Source of the DNA: Sinonovacula constricta
Lineage: Eukaryota; Mollusca; Bivalvia; Cardiida; Solecurtidae
Direction of reading: 5' to 3'
NCBI GenBank assembly: GCA_007844125.1
Contig: CM017571.1
Location: forward strand, 27,262,440-27,326,439
Length of the DNA stretch: 64,000 nucleotides
The position numbers and the translations under genes are program-made. Positions within the stretch are counted from its first letter, which is position 1, and each line of letters starts with the position of its first letter. This document shows positions 33,191-48,000 of the stretch, one piece after another. Under the pieces are notes generated by a model, which saw only the letters and a program-made list of their open reading frames with translations, was not told where the DNA came from and made no database searches.

Positions 33191-36015
33191 AACTACAAAT
33201 ATTTTAGAATGTGAAACCAGTGTGTGTTTTCTTATAATGATACATAACTGATACATAACTTTATATATATATATATTTATGCAAGATGATGAAGCGGCAT
33301 GGGTGGGGAGAGGGCTATGGTAAGGGAGAGAAAGATGCAGGAACGAATAAACAGTGTGACAGATATTTCCCTCCCTTTGAGACTTCGAAATGGTGATTAA
33401 CCAGAACCAATCTGTCAGAAAGAACTGCCAGAGTGGATCAGTATTGTTTTAACTTGAAAACTTGAAGGCAAAACTACTCACTCTAAAAGCTTTTGCAATA
33501 AAAATCATCTTAATGAATCACTTTAACTAATAAATGCAAGATAATACTGGTTTATAATAATATAGGACATTTTTCAGTTTACTATTGAAAAATCTTTTTT
33601 TTTAAAATATATAAAAAATACAAGATGAAATTAGCTGCGTTTGTAACGCGGTAAACTCGAAACGGTACATCATGGACAGTGTTTTTTATTCAAAAAAAAG
33701 TGTGGATGTTTACCGATAAAAAAGTCACGTTGATTCAACAATATTTATCAATGATATTGATATCAGAGCTGCGATGGATGCGTTGCTTGCTAGCCTCACA
33801 ATTCTGGTGAAATATTAATTTTGATAACTATTAAAAAATATTTTTCATTTATTTTCCGAAAATAATTATTATCATGTCAGTTTATAATAGTTTGGAAACT
33901 GTTAAAAAATGGAGACAACATTGTGGACAGGACTTTAAAGGTTATGTCTAAAGCATTGCCTTCTTATTTAAACTGTTTTCAATATTCACAAACTGATGAA
34001 ACGATCATTTTTTTGTTTAAAAGAAAGGTGATGAAGATAAAGCAATTTGTATATAAACGCCATCTTAACCAACGATTTACAAGACCGAAAAATAGAGCAA
34101 CAAATGAGAGTCATAACAACTAACTTCCGGTATTGGGTCAACAACTTGGCCATCCAGTAAACTTGTTTCACGACTGTTGTTTACGAACAGAATTCGTGCA
34201 ACTGCTTAACTAAAAGTACATTAAAAGTACATTAATTCATAAAATTACACGGAACCTAATCCGCATTTTTCGTTGTTCAAACTCCTTTTTCAGGTCCTTT
34301 CATTTGTTATCCAATATTTTATGCCTGTGCTTTGGAGTGTATGTTGACTTTTCTGTCTTTCTTGTGATACCCGCTTATTCATCATCAACAAACACTTCCA
34401 TTTTCTTTTTTAAATAGTACATCTATATAAGTATTCAATGAATTATAAGCTTATATTTATGCAAAAGTAAGAAAATTCACTCTTTGTGATTGCAATATGT
34501 ACAAAATGATATAGTCCAAGAATTTCAACTAAAAGGACAATCGTAAAACTTCGGGTATTTCCGTATGGTTCGTAAAATACACCTCGTACATAGCTCTAGA
34601 ATACACCAAAGTGCGTCGCCTGAGTTATGAAACAGTGTCCGTTCGCGAGAAAGTAACAAATTGTATATATATCATTTAGTTGAGTATATCTTGCAATAAC
34701 AACGAATTTTTTTATCAATACAATCTATATGATTTACGGAAAATTGAAAAGTCAACATTAAATACCCAGTATTAAAACTAAGACACACATGTACGTAAGC
34801 ATTAGCAAAGGTTGCAGGTTGGAGCCGCCATTTTAAATATCATGTGACTGAAAGTAGATCCAAGATGGCGCCTTATTATGTCAGAGGTCTCTTGCATAGC
34901 ATAAAGGCCGAGGTGATCAGATTGCTAAAAGGACCTACCTACTGTTTGGAATACCCCTGATATTAACTAACAAGGGAGACAATTTCCATTTCAACAATGT
35001 GCCGCACTTGACAAACTTTCGTACCTCAAGATCGTATGCTTTTTTTGTTGTTGTTGTCGCTAACTATTGACAGCCATCGAGAAAGCGTATAGTCCGCCAA
35101 TCAAGAAAAGAAAGGATAGCTATAACTATGAGTCACCCATAATTAAGTTGTTATCTGTCTTTTCTAGCATATTTGATGATAAATTGACAGCGCGAAGAGA
35201 AATTAATAAATATTTAAATAGTCGAAAATGGTTGCGTTTTTGTTCTCACAGCAGAGACCACACACTCCTTTGAAGAACATAACATAGAACACGTGAACAA
35301 ATCTGTTGTTTGTTTGTTTTTGTTTTTTTGTTGTTTTTTTATGTTTCGCGGTTTATGTATACATTTAAACCATTAAAATGTGACTTCATCCAATTAACTA
35401 AATACAAGACATATTGCATGTTATTATTAAAAAAACACGTCCATATTGGATTAAAGTAATAAGTATTTGACAACTGGTTTAATGCCAACTTTATAAGCAC
35501 GCTACACAAGTTAGGGTTCGTGTTAAAATCTGCAGGCCTGTTGATGGAGAAATCGCTGTATTTACATTATTTATTATTTTAAAACATCGACAACAACATC
35601 AACAACAAAGTTGTAAGTGAAAATGTTTTAAAAAGTGTTAAGTTTAGTTTGATTTTTTTGTATTTCTGAATCAGAGGACGTGGTCTGGTTTTGCTGAGTT
35701 TTATTTTTTTAATGTTTAATTGAAATACTATCGGAACTGGTCTGCTGCAATCAAATTTTAATTGTAGTAAAACAAAAAATAAATAAAACAAATGTGTGGA
35801 CTTATATTCTCAGCTGTTGCTGCTGCTACTGCTGTTGCTGCTGCTCATGATGATGATGAAGATGATGAGATGGAGAAGGATAAATGTTTTCCGCACAAAA
35901 TAGATGCAAGATAGCGACCAAATATCTAACTTGCGGACATATTTTCCTCTTTCCGCTAGTTATTTGACATCTGTCATGTGGATCCTCTCGACAGTTACCC
36001 TTCATAAATAGCAAA
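33191..36015. other. Intergenic DNA upstream of the ROGDI homologue
   Basis: No exon recognised. A CTG/ATG-type trinucleotide run lies at 35813-35870, about 150 bases before the ROGDI start codon. The 5' UTR probably begins in this last stretch, but I cannot place a promoter. The open frames at 33923-34123 and 35067-35273 are unrecognised and probably chance. Confidence 0.4.
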
Positions 36016-36045
36016 ATGGAGAAGTCAGAGGAGCTTGTTGCGCTG
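36016..36045 (+). CDS. rogdi: ROGDI exon 1
   Basis: Ten codons from an ATG in good context (GCAAAATGG), ending GCGCTG|GTGAGT, phase 0. Upstream, CTCTCGACAG could be an acceptor, so a non-coding exon may precede it. Confidence 0.6.
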
Positions 36046-39000
36046 GTGAGTGTTTATTTATTTATTTTCTGTATATGATATGCGTTGAGGTGATATCCAT
36101 TTGTGGTTATTGGAAAGTATTAAAAGTATTAAATATTCTGACACCAAAATCGATAAACCAGTTAGTCGATGAGTGAAGGACCTTGGCCCCCAAGTTGGGG
36201 TTTAGTTTGTTAGATTAGCCAGTTGGACAGTTTCAATTAAAGACTCAAGTATACAACATCCCTAATTCCGATCAAAAATTTATATTTAATTTATTTTTTC
36301 AGGTTATATGTTGATAGTCATCTTAAAAATAAAGTATATCATAAATATTTATGCATGTGTCATGTGTAACAATAATGTATTTTTACAACCATGACCACGA
36401 GTTTTAGAGTCTCCAAATCGTTTCTCCTCAACCTTTCACTAGTTGGTTAAAGTCCTGTTCAAGTGGGCACTTGAAAATCAGAAGGTCTTCTATCAGACCT
36501 GCAAAGCATTTGTGGTTCTACCAACTTCTTTAAATAAAACCATAATGTTTCAATTTTATCTTCTAACTTTATAGTTATATTTTATGTTTGACATTTTTAT
36601 GTCTTATGGCTCTATGTATAAATTGACTTGCAAACTCACTTTTTTGGTTTTTGAAAGCAGGACATTACCATGACATTACCATGTTGCTTCAATAAAACAC
36701 AGTGGACTGTGGCCAGAGTCCACCAAAATCTTTGTCGGTGCATTAAATTTTTTATAAGTTATATGGACTGATGCAGTGATGGTCTGCCATAACTTTCAGC
36801 CATATCATTTTTTAAGTTCTGAATTATTATGAAAACATTATTATATGCTAAATTAAACAATTTCAATCGTGAAGACTTCTGTTTCATAAAAAAGTAATCT
36901 CCTTGTTTCGTAAAATATCAGCTGGTCATTTCTTAACAGAAGCAATATTTAAATATACTCTATTAGTATCCTAGGTGTTAGCAGATAAAATGATAACTTA
37001 TTACAAGTTTTATGTATTTGTTATAATAAAAAAATATTGGTAGCTATTTTATGCAACTGAATCCCATAAAGGGAAAGTCTGTGACACATTTATATCTTCT
37101 TTTTTTTTCACTTCGAATTCACACATGCACACTTTTATCAATTGAGCCCAGTCATTTATATATGTATAACTGGCAACATAGACCAGTTAAAAAAGCTTGC
37201 TCTCTTACATGCTGCTTGATATAGTTGGAAATACAAAAATGATTATTTTAGCATATCCGTTAAAATGTTCACATGCAGGAAGATGCTTTCAATGCTTTTG
37301 GTAAAGTAAAAAGGGCAGAACATCTACAAATACAAAAAAAAAACATGGTTTACAAAAGTAGGCTACATGTATAAGGCAAAGAAGGGTTTAATCACAGTAC
37401 ATAATGCATAAAATACAAACTAGAAGTAAGACCAATGAAAGAATGACATGAATAATCAGTATATTTATAGGGATGAAGTAAACTTAACAAAAAGAAGTTA
37501 AGCAAATCAAAGCTTAGTGTATTTTTTAAACTAGCAAAACTGACTGCAAAATTATTTTTAAAAGAAGTTAACACTACAAAATGACATCAACAACACCCAA
37601 TAATTCTTTAGAAGTGTGTTTTTTTGACTGACAAGTGTAACAAACCATAGCTTAAAAAATTCTTGGCATCTAGCAGAATTAATTCCACACCAAACAAGTG
37701 AGAAACAAATGTCTTAACTTCTCAGCTAATTTTCTCACATCTTTCTTCTATGCATATATAGTGGTATACCACCAAGTTTACCCTAAGCCATCTAGGTTAT
37801 TGGATTCCTTTATACACAATACTTTTCTGCAAAATTTTAAACATTTCTTGTTTTTATTTCACTTAGTGATTTCCCCAGACTGTATTTGCTGAGTAATCTA
37901 GTATTGGTGCAAGTGAATCAAACAATTTTTTTGTGAGATGCCAGTAAACTCAGTTGTTTGTATGGTGTAAACACATGAAGAGATCTTGAGACATGGCTAG
38001 CAATGGCTTATGAATCATTTCTGTTTCCAGGCAGGAGAAATGCACACCTAAGTATTTAAAAGAGTCAACAGTCTCTAACTTAATACATTCATATTAAAAA
38101 TTTGTAAGCTTTTCAAATATTATATTTTTTTAATTTGACAGATTTAATTTAATTTCACAGCATGACAACACAGCATGGGTTTTGTCTCCAGGAGATTTTT
38201 TTGTAAGAAACCCTTTATGTTGCTTCCACTTCTGTTAGAGATTGTTTCAAGTCTGTTAAGAGAACCTCTTGTAGAAGTTGTATACCAATTACTGCAACAC
38301 ACAAATCAAAATACCGGTCCATGTCATCCCTTGATAATCATTTTTTCATTTATTACAGGATAAGGAACTTAAATGGTTGTTAGAAGAACAGGTTCAGAAA
38401 GACTTGGCAGATATTCAAAACACACTAATGGTAAGTTGATTCTTGTTTAGGTGGTAGGTTTGTGATTTGTTTTCTTTCTGTTGCTACTCTCTGTAATATG
38501 ATATTGATTACTATATACCTATTGCAGGATTTGTTAAGCATTTACGTTATAGTACAAGTTGTTATCGGAACATATGTAGATTTCTTTTCATAGCATGAAA
38601 CAGTTTTAGAATCAGAGCCCATTTATTATGAAATGACTTTCATTAGTTTTTTTTTAAGCTTAGGTCACAACATAGCAAAATGGGGTCCTACCGATATCCA
38701 CAGTTATCTCCCTTGCGAAGTTAGTTTAGAGTGATTTCCCTTAGGTATTGGGTAGTTCCGGTTTGTTGAGAAAAAACGACGATCAGATAACATATCGAGA
38801 TTTATCCCTGTGTTCTTAAAGGAATTTCAATGTTCGCTCTATAATCAACGTAGGAAACTGATGCAGACCAGCAGTACAGCTAAAGCAAAGAATGAAATTA
38901 TGTATGATAGAGTAAAACTGTTAAAGTCGGAACAGTTTCTCAAGAAACTTTATGGGTGGGGTAAAATAAGTTGGTACTTAATCTCGACAGATCGTCCCGT

Positions 39001-42000
39001 AATACTGGCGTGTTGCGATTATTTCGCTATTTTTGTTGTCTTTTTTTCGTCATTGATGAGCTGCAGATAATTTGTGTAAGCTTTTAATGTAAATGTGCTG
39101 GAAGTGAAGTGGTAATTGGAGCAATTCGACGATATAAATGCTTTTTATACTAGTCATGATTGAAATTAAATGTGTGGCATGTAGGGAGTTGGCAACATAT
39201 GCAACCTATTTTGGTGTGTGTATTCTTTGCTCTTTCATCCTATTTTCATTAACTCGTTGAGCCCTACAGCCAATTAACCAGTCATCCCCTAGAGGCATTT
39301 CTCCAGTCATCCCCTACACCTGGTGGGGGTCTTATCTGCCCCTCGTGCATTGTGTCACATCTGGTGTAAGATATTGGGGGTGGATGTATACACAACACAA
39401 AAAACATGTCATTTTGGATATACTTGCAGCACAGAAAGTGCTTTACACAACCGTGTAATTTTTAACACTGTAAGAAAAGAAATACTTCAGAAAAGAAACA
39501 AAATTACTGAAATCTGAAGAACAAGTTAGATTAATAATATCAAAATTAACACATTTCAAATGATTAAACTAAGATATAATTGACCTCATCAAGTTTTCTT
39601 ATGTTTATAACGTAAATAACACTGCTTTATTTAAAAAAATATATAATGAGTAACTTTAAAACAGTCGGCCGTCTTTGATTGAAAGTTGCGATTTACCGGT
39701 AGTTTGAAAAAATAACGTTCTTAAACTTCATATTTGATTGAAAACTTCCGCTATTTCCAAGCGTTAGCTTTTGTCTTTTGATCTGTTGATATTTGCAATT
39801 ATATTATAATTTGATCAGACACAGGTAATTCCACATATCCGCCGATACATGTGCGCATAAATAGGAATTTTAAAGCTAACAGTAAGGGACATCGCCGTTT
39901 TTCTTTGTCTCGACATAATAAATTCATTGTGTTTACATCCGGGTTACATGAAATTCCAATACATATATTTCAGGCCATAAAACCCTTACACGTGACCACG
40001 CTTTTTCCTAATCCACAGCTATTTTCAACATAAAATCGGCGTACTCTCAATATAGTTTACTGTATATAACCGAAACCGGAACTACCCAAAGAAGCGCCAC
40101 CTCGTTCAAGGGAGGTAAATACGTAGCGAAATCAGGGATAACTCCGTATATCGGTAGGACCCCATTAACCACCTGGTCACTTAAAAAGTAAGCAAAGCTA
40201 TGAGCTTAAGTCAGAGTACAACCTCAAACTTCTCATTGGTCAGAATTTGACACTTGTTTAAATTCTGACCAATCAGAGACTGGAAAGCGATCTTTGACTG
40301 AAGCAGAAAGTTTTATAACCTCAAGCCAAGGTTCAAACCCAGATGGTGACCTAAATAGTTACCATGGTTACCACAGTATTCAAACATTTTTGTATTAAGC
40401 CCTTGCTTCCTTTCAGCTTTGAAAATGTTTTATCAATCTACGACAATTTTAATCCTTTTTATGAAACCTGCATACCTATTATAAAGTCCTTTCTGTTGCT
40501 ATCACTTTACATTCTATACATTAAACATGAATGTCTGGTATCACGCCATGTTACTTGGAATTTGACTTTCAATATGTATAGTTTGCCAGACACATTTATT
40601 TGTACGCAAGATTGTAGTTTTTCATGTCTACTAAGGATTGGGATAATGGTTATTTAAACATTTTATCATTTGTTCAATATTATCCTCTGGTACATAGCTG
40701 ATTATAGTTCTGGGTAGTTAACAACATGCTGGCTCAGTGTCATGATACTGTGACTGTATCTGTTTAGAGTGGAGATTTGTCTCTGGTTACATTAGAAGTT
40801 GTTATCATGACCAAAACTGTGAGTTTGGCTGCTTGGAGTCTACCTAGGCCTGACCAATGTGATCACAACAGGCAAATTTAACACAAAACAATTCCACAAA
40901 TCATCACTTATTTTACTCTCCAAGCTGCAATCAGAAATAATCTGTTTAATTGAAAGTTTTGACAAATTGGGTTTTAAACAAAAATTCGCTGCAGAAGGTA
41001 GTGCTATCAACCCAAACAAATATTAAAGGTGGTATCCAACAGTTTAACTTAATTAAAGGCATGTTACAATATTTGTTCACGGCTTTGTGGAATTTATGCA
41101 TAATTTCTGCATAAATCCATACTATTGTCCATGTAAAGATGATTTGGAACATTACGTTTATTGTAAGACAGTACAAATGGCATAAAAACCACACTAAACG
41201 ATCATTCTTTCCAAGCCTATAAATAAACAAAATAGTGATCTCTGCTAAAAATAGATATCAATATAGATATCAATATCAGTGTGATCTATCCAGATGATGA
41301 TATAATGCCATCTCAAAAGTAAGGTGTCACATGATTTTCTTAGTTTAAAAATGGCTATCTCTGCAGCCTGGCTCAGATAGTTTGCAATGACAAGTAGAGA
41401 TTTATGCTTCACTGTTCGCACAGATCTAGGGCTTCAATGAACAGCATTTTAAAAGACCTTAGACCTTAGTTATTTGAGAAAAAAATGTTTGGCTAGAAAA
41501 AAATGTTTACTTCGAACTGTCCGAAACCACCTTTAAAAGGAAGCTTTAGAGAAATAACCTTATCATACAACTTGCATGTTGGATTGTTGTGCAAAGTACA
41601 GATATCTGTGGCAGACTTGTTGCATGTATGCCTAATTAATCATTACCATCACATATCTATTGCATGTTATATCAGTGTTACGGTCTTCTGTTTTGCATTA
41701 ACATGCTCTTTTATGTTCATTACAAATAGAAGGTTGCCATGGTCTATACTGACACAGTGCATGGCACTAACATTAAACTTATAAATCATACTTGTATTAA
41801 TCATCCACATGTCTCATGAAATCCGATGGTCATACTCAATAGTTAAATCGACTTTAAATGATTATTTTTGTATATTATTTTAATGTAACCCCATTATACC
41901 AGTGATACCAGTAAGTAGCTTGAACTATTATGGACGGTGTTTAACTGTTAGCCTGCTATATTTGTTAATGACCCATACTGAATTCTTAGATATTGGATAA

Positions 42001-45000
42001 AGTCATCATGACATAGAGACTCAGTAGCAAATGGTGCAGATCTAGAGACTCAGCAACAATCGCTCGGATCTAGAGACCCAGATCTAGAGTCTCAGCAACA
42101 AATAGTGCAGATCTGGAGACTCGGCAACAAATAGTGCAGATCTAGATCTCTAGATCTAGAGCCTCAACAACAAATAGTGCAGATCTAAAGACTTTAGATC
42201 TAGAGACTCAGCAACAAATAGTGCAGATCTAGAGACTGTAGATCTAGAGACTCAGCAACAAAATAATGCAGATCTAGAGACTCAGCAACAAAAACAACAG
42301 ATCTAGAAACTCTAGATCTAGAGAGACTCAGCAGCAAATGTAGCAGATCTAGAAACTCTAGATCAAGAGACTCAGCAACAAATAGTGCAGATCTAGAGAC
42401 TCAGCAACAAAAAACAGCAGATCTAAAAACTCTAGATCTAGAGAGACTCAGCAGCAGATGTAGCAGATCTAGAAACTCTAGATCAAGAGACTCAGCAACA
42501 AATACTGCAGATCTAGAAACTCTAGATCTAGAGACTCAGCAGCAAATAGTGCAGATCTAGAAACTCTAGATCTAGAGACTCAGCAGCAAATAGATCAGAT
42601 CAAGAAACTCTAGATCTAGAGACTCAGCAGCAAATAGTACTGATCCTGATCAAGCTGATTCTAGGTTGATCTGGATCTACACTACTTGCCTAAGCATTAT
42701 AAATGCATGTTAAGCAAGCTATTGGTTAATGATGCATTGATGCTTGTTTTTCATGGCTGATCTTAAGTAAGCTGACTGATTATAAAATGCTTGTTTAAAC
42801 TATGAATATGATAACATAGTTATGACTTATATTAGCAAATTGAAATTAGATGTTTGTTTTGTTTCCACATTCTGCTAACCACCTGTCGGTCATCAAAGAT
42901 AATGTTCACTTACAGCAGAAACTGTCTTGTCTTAGATATAGTGAGGTCTTTTAGCTCACCTGCAATTTATTAGTGGTTCTGTCCAAATACTGTGTTGTCT
43001 ACAATATAGTGAGGTCTTTAAGCTTACCTGCAATTTATTAGTGGTTCTGTCCAAATACTGTGTTGTCTACAATATAGTGAGGTCTTTTAGCTCACCTGCA
43101 ATTTATCAGTGGTTCTGTCCAAATACTGTGTTGTCTTCAATATAATGAGGTCTTTTAGCTCACCTGCAATTTATCAGTGGTTCTGTCCAAATACTGTGTT
43201 GTCTTCAATATAGTGAGGTCTTTAAGCTTACCTGCAATTTATCAGTGGTTCTGTCCAAATACTGTGTTGTCTTCAATATAGTGAGGTCTTTTAGCTCACC
43301 TGCAATTTATCAGTGGTTCTGTCCAAATACTGTGTTGTCTTCAATATAGTGAGGTCTTTTAGCTCACCTGCAATTTATCAATGGTTCCGTCCAAATACTG
43401 TGTTGTCTACAATATAGTGAGGTCTTTTAGCTCACCTGCAATTTATCAGTGGTTCTGTCCAAATACTGTGTTGTCTTCAATATAATGAGGTCTTTTAGCT
43501 CACCTGCAATTTATCAGTGGTTCTGTCCAAATACTGTGTTGTCTTCAATATAATGAGGTCTTTAAGCTTACCTGCAATTTATCAGTAGTTCTGTCCAAAT
43601 ACTGTGTTGTCTTCAATATAGTGAGGTCTTTAAGCTTACCTGCAATTTATCAGTGGTTCTGTTCAAATACTGTGTTGTCTTCAATATAATGAGGTCTTTT
43701 AGCTCACCTGTACATTTGTAATTTATCAGTGGTTCTGTCCAAATACTGTGTTGTCTTCAATATAGTGAGGTCTTTTAGCTTACCTGTAATTTATCAGTGG
43801 TTCTGTCCAAATACGTGTTGTCTTCAATATTATGAGGTCTTTAAGCTTACCTGCAATTTATCAGTGGTTCTGTCCAAATACTGTGTTGTCTTCAATATAA
43901 TGAGGTCTTTAAGCTTACCTGCAATTTATCAGTAGTTCTGTCCAAATACTGTGTTGTCTTCAATATAGTGAGGTCTTTAAGCTTACCTGCAATTTATCAG
44001 TGGTTCTGTTCAAATACTGTGTTGTCTTCAATATAGTGAGGTATTTTTGCTCACCTGCAATTTATCAGTGGTTCTGTCCAAATACTTTGTTGTCTTCAAT
44101 ATAATGAGGTCTTTAAGCTTACCTGCAATTTATCAGTGGTTCTGTCCAAATACTGTGTTGTCTTCAATATAGTGAGGTCTTTAAGCTTACCTGCAATTTA
44201 TCAGTGGTTCTGTCCAAATACTTTGTTGTCTTCAATATAATGAGGTCTTTAAGCTTACCTGTAATTTATCAGTGGTTCTGTCCAAATACTTTGTTGTCTT
44301 CAATATAGTGAGGTCTTTAAGCTTACCTGCAATTTATCAGTGGTTCTGTCCAAATACTGTGTTGTCTTCAATATAGTGAGGTCTTTAAGCTTACCTGCAA
44401 TTTATCAGTGGTTCTGTCCAAATACTGTGTTGTCTTCAATATAGTGAGGTCTTTTAGCTCACCTGTACATTTGTAATTTATCAGTGGTTCTGTCCAAATA
44501 CTGTGTTGTCTTCAATATAGTGAGGTCTTTAAGCTTACCTGCAATTTATCAGTGGTTCTGTCCAAATACTTTGTTGTCTTCAATATAGTGAGGTCTTTAA
44601 GCTTACCTGCAATTTATCAGTGGTTCTGTCCAAATACTGTGTTGTCTTCAATATAGTGAGGTCTTTAAGCTTACCTGCAATTTATCAGTGGTTCTGTCCA
44701 AATACTGTGTTGTCTTCAATATAGTGAGGTCTTTAAGCTTACCTGCAATTTATCAGTGGTTCTGTCCAAATACTGTGTTGTCTTCAATATAGTGAGGTCT
44801 TTAAGCTTACCTGTAATTTATCAGTGGTTCTGTCCAAATACTGTGTTGTCTTCAATATAGTGAGGTCTTTTAGCTTACCTGTAATTTATCAGTGGTTCTG
44901 TCCAAATACTGTGTTGTCTTCAATATAATGAGGTCTTTTAGCTCACCTGTACATTTGTAATTTATCAGTGGTTCTGTCCAAATACTGTGTTGTCTTCAAT

Positions 45001-48000
45001 ATAGTGAGGTCTTTTAGCTTACCTGTAATTTATCAGTGGTTCTGTCCAAATACGTGTTGTCTTCAATATTATGAGGTCTTTAAGCTTACCTGCAATTTAT
45101 CAGTGGTTCTGTCCAAATACTGTGTTGTCTTCAATATAGTGAGGTCTTTAAGCTTACCTGCAATTTATCAGTGGTTCTGTCCAAATACTGTGTTGTCTTC
45201 AATATAGTGAGGTCTTTAAGCTTACCTGCAATTTATCAGTGGTTCTGTCCAAATACTTTGTTGTCTTCAATATAATGAGGTCTTTTAGATTACCTGCAAT
45301 TTATCAGTGGTTCTGTCCAAATACTGTGTTGTCTTCAATATAATGAGGTCTTTTAGCTCACCTGCAATTTATCAGTGGTTCTGTCCAAATACTTTGTTGT
45401 CTTCAATATAGTGAGGTCTTTAAGCTTACCTGTAATTTATCAGTGGTTCTGTCCAAATACTTTGTTGTCTTCAATATAGTGAGGTATTTTTGCTCACCTG
45501 CAATTTATCAGTGGTTCTGTCCAAATACTGTGTTGTCTTCAATATAATGAGGTCTTTTAGCTTACCTGCAATTTATCAATGGTTCTGTCCAAATACTGTG
45601 TTGTCTTCAATATAGTGAGGTCTTTTAGCTCACCTGCAATTTATCCGTGGTTCTGTCCAAATACTGTGTTGTCTTCAATATAATGAGGTCTTTTAGCTTA
45701 CCTGCAATTTATCAGTGGTTCTGTCCAAATACTGTGTTGTCTTCAATATAGTGAGGTCTTTAAGCTTACCTGTAATTTATCAGTGGTTCTGTCCAAATAC
45801 TGTGTTGTCTTCAATATAGTGAGGTCTTTTAGCTTACCTGTAATTTATCAGTGGTTCTGTCCAAATACTTTGTTGTCTTCAATATAATGAGATCTTTTCA
45901 CTCACCTGTACATTTGTAATTTATCAGTGGTTCAGTCCAAATACTGTGTTGTCTTCAATATAGTGAGGTCTTTTAGCTCACCTGCAATTTATCAGTGGTT
46001 CTGTCCAAATACTGTGTTGTCTTCAATATAGTGAGGTCTTTTAGCTCACCTGCAATTTATCAGTGGTTCTGTCCAAAAATACTGTGTTGTCTTCAATATA
46101 ATGAGCTCTTTTAGCTCACCTGCGATTTATCAGTGGTTCTTTCCAAATGTTTGTCTTTCACTGATACAATAGATATAGCTGGATATTGCTGTTAAACTCA
46201 CTTGTCTATTAGTGTGGCAGTAATGTTTGTCTATTAGTGTGGCAGTAATGTTTGTCTATTAGTGTGGCAGTTATGTTTGTTTATTAGTGTGGCAGTAATG
46301 TTTGTTTATAGTGTGGCAGTAATGTTTTGTTTTTAGTGTGGCAGTAATGTTTGTCTATTAGTGTGGCAGTAATGTTTGTCTATTAGTGTGGCAGTAATGT
46401 TTGTCTATTAGTGTGGCAGTTATGTTTGTTTATTAGTGTGGCAGTAATGTTTGTTTATAGTGTGGCAGTAATGTTTGTCTATTAGTGTGGCAGTAATGTT
46501 TGTCTATTAGTGTGGCAGTGATGTTTGTTTATAGTGTGGCAGTAATGTTTGTCTATTAGTGTGGCAGTAATGTTTGTTTATAGTGTGGCAGTAATGTTTG
46601 TTTATTAGTGTGGCAGTAATGTTTGTCTATTAGTGTGGCAGTAATGTTTGTCTATTAGTGTGGCAGTAATGTTTGTTTATTAGTGTGGCAGTAATGTTTG
46701 TTTATTAGTGTGGCAGTAATGTTTGTCTATTAGTGTGGCAGTAATGTTTGTCTATTAGTGTGGCAGTAATGTTTGTTTATTAGTATGGCAGTAATGTTTG
46801 TCTATTAGTGTGGCAGTAATGTTTGTCTATTAGTGTGGCAGTAATGTTTGTCTATTAGTGTGGCAGTAATGTTTGTCTATTAGTGTGGCAGTAATGTTTG
46901 TTTATAGTGTGGCAGTAATGTTTGTCTATTAGTGTGGCAGTAATGTTTGTCTATTAGTGTGGCAGTAATGTTTGTTTATAGTGTGGCAGTAATGTTTGTT
47001 TATTAGTGTGGCAGTAATGTTTGTCTATTAGTGTGGCAGTAATGTTTGTTTATAGTGTGGCAGTAATGTTTGTTTATAAGTGTGGCAGTAATGTTTGTCT
47101 ATTAGTGTGGCAGTAATGTTTGTCTATTAGTGTGGCAGTAATGTTTGTTTATAGTGTGGCAGTAATGTTTTTTTTATTAGTGTTGCAGTAATGTTTGTCT
47201 ATTAGTGTGGCAGTAATGTTTGTCTATTAGTGTGGCAGTAATGTTTGTTTATTAGTGTGGCAGTAATGTTTGTCTATTAGTATGGCAGTAATGTTTGTTT
47301 ATAGTGTGGGAGTAATGTTTGTCTATAAGTGTGGCAGTAATGTTTGTCTATTAGTGTGGCAGTAATGTTTGTTTATAGTGTGGCAGTAATGTTTGTTTAT
47401 TAGTGTGGCAGTAATGTTTGTTTATAGTGTGGCAGTAATGTTTGTCTATTAGTGTAGCAGTAATGTTTGTTTATAGTGTGGCAGTAATGTTTGTCTATTA
47501 GTGTGGCAGTAATGTTTGTCTATTAGTGTGGCAGTAATGTTTGTTTATAGTGTGGCAGTAATGTTTGTCTATTAGTGTGGCAGTAATGTTTGTCTATTAG
47601 TGTGGCAGTAATGTTTGTCTATTAAAAGCAAACAAAAGAGCACTAAAGTTCAATTTGAATAAAGTAACTCTTTATATTGCTGTGAATTTTAAAGCTCAAG
47701 TTAGGAATGATCTTTAGTCCCATTCCACGCTGAAAATAGTATATATATATTTTCCTCTTTCAGCTGCCTATCATGCCATCTAACATGTGAAATAAAAACA
47801 CCTGTTTTACCAGTTATTATTATTGTGTTATTTTTATATACTATACTGTTCAAACTCTAGTTACATTGTATTGACACAGAGTATCAGAAATATACACACT
47901 AATGAAATAAAGTTTTGTATAATATTCATCTTTGAGACTAACTTTACCTAGTTTTGACCACAAACTGTTAGTATTCTGTAATGGCATAAGCAGTTGTGGA

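Noticed and set aside
38810..39070. 86-codon frame inside the TIR element as a transposase
   Set aside because: Too short, no DDE/D-type motif visible and no similarity that I recognise.
42935..47628. Arrays that could be mistaken for a CRISPR
   Set aside because: Units are contiguous with no unique spacers, there are no cas genes and the DNA is eukaryotic.
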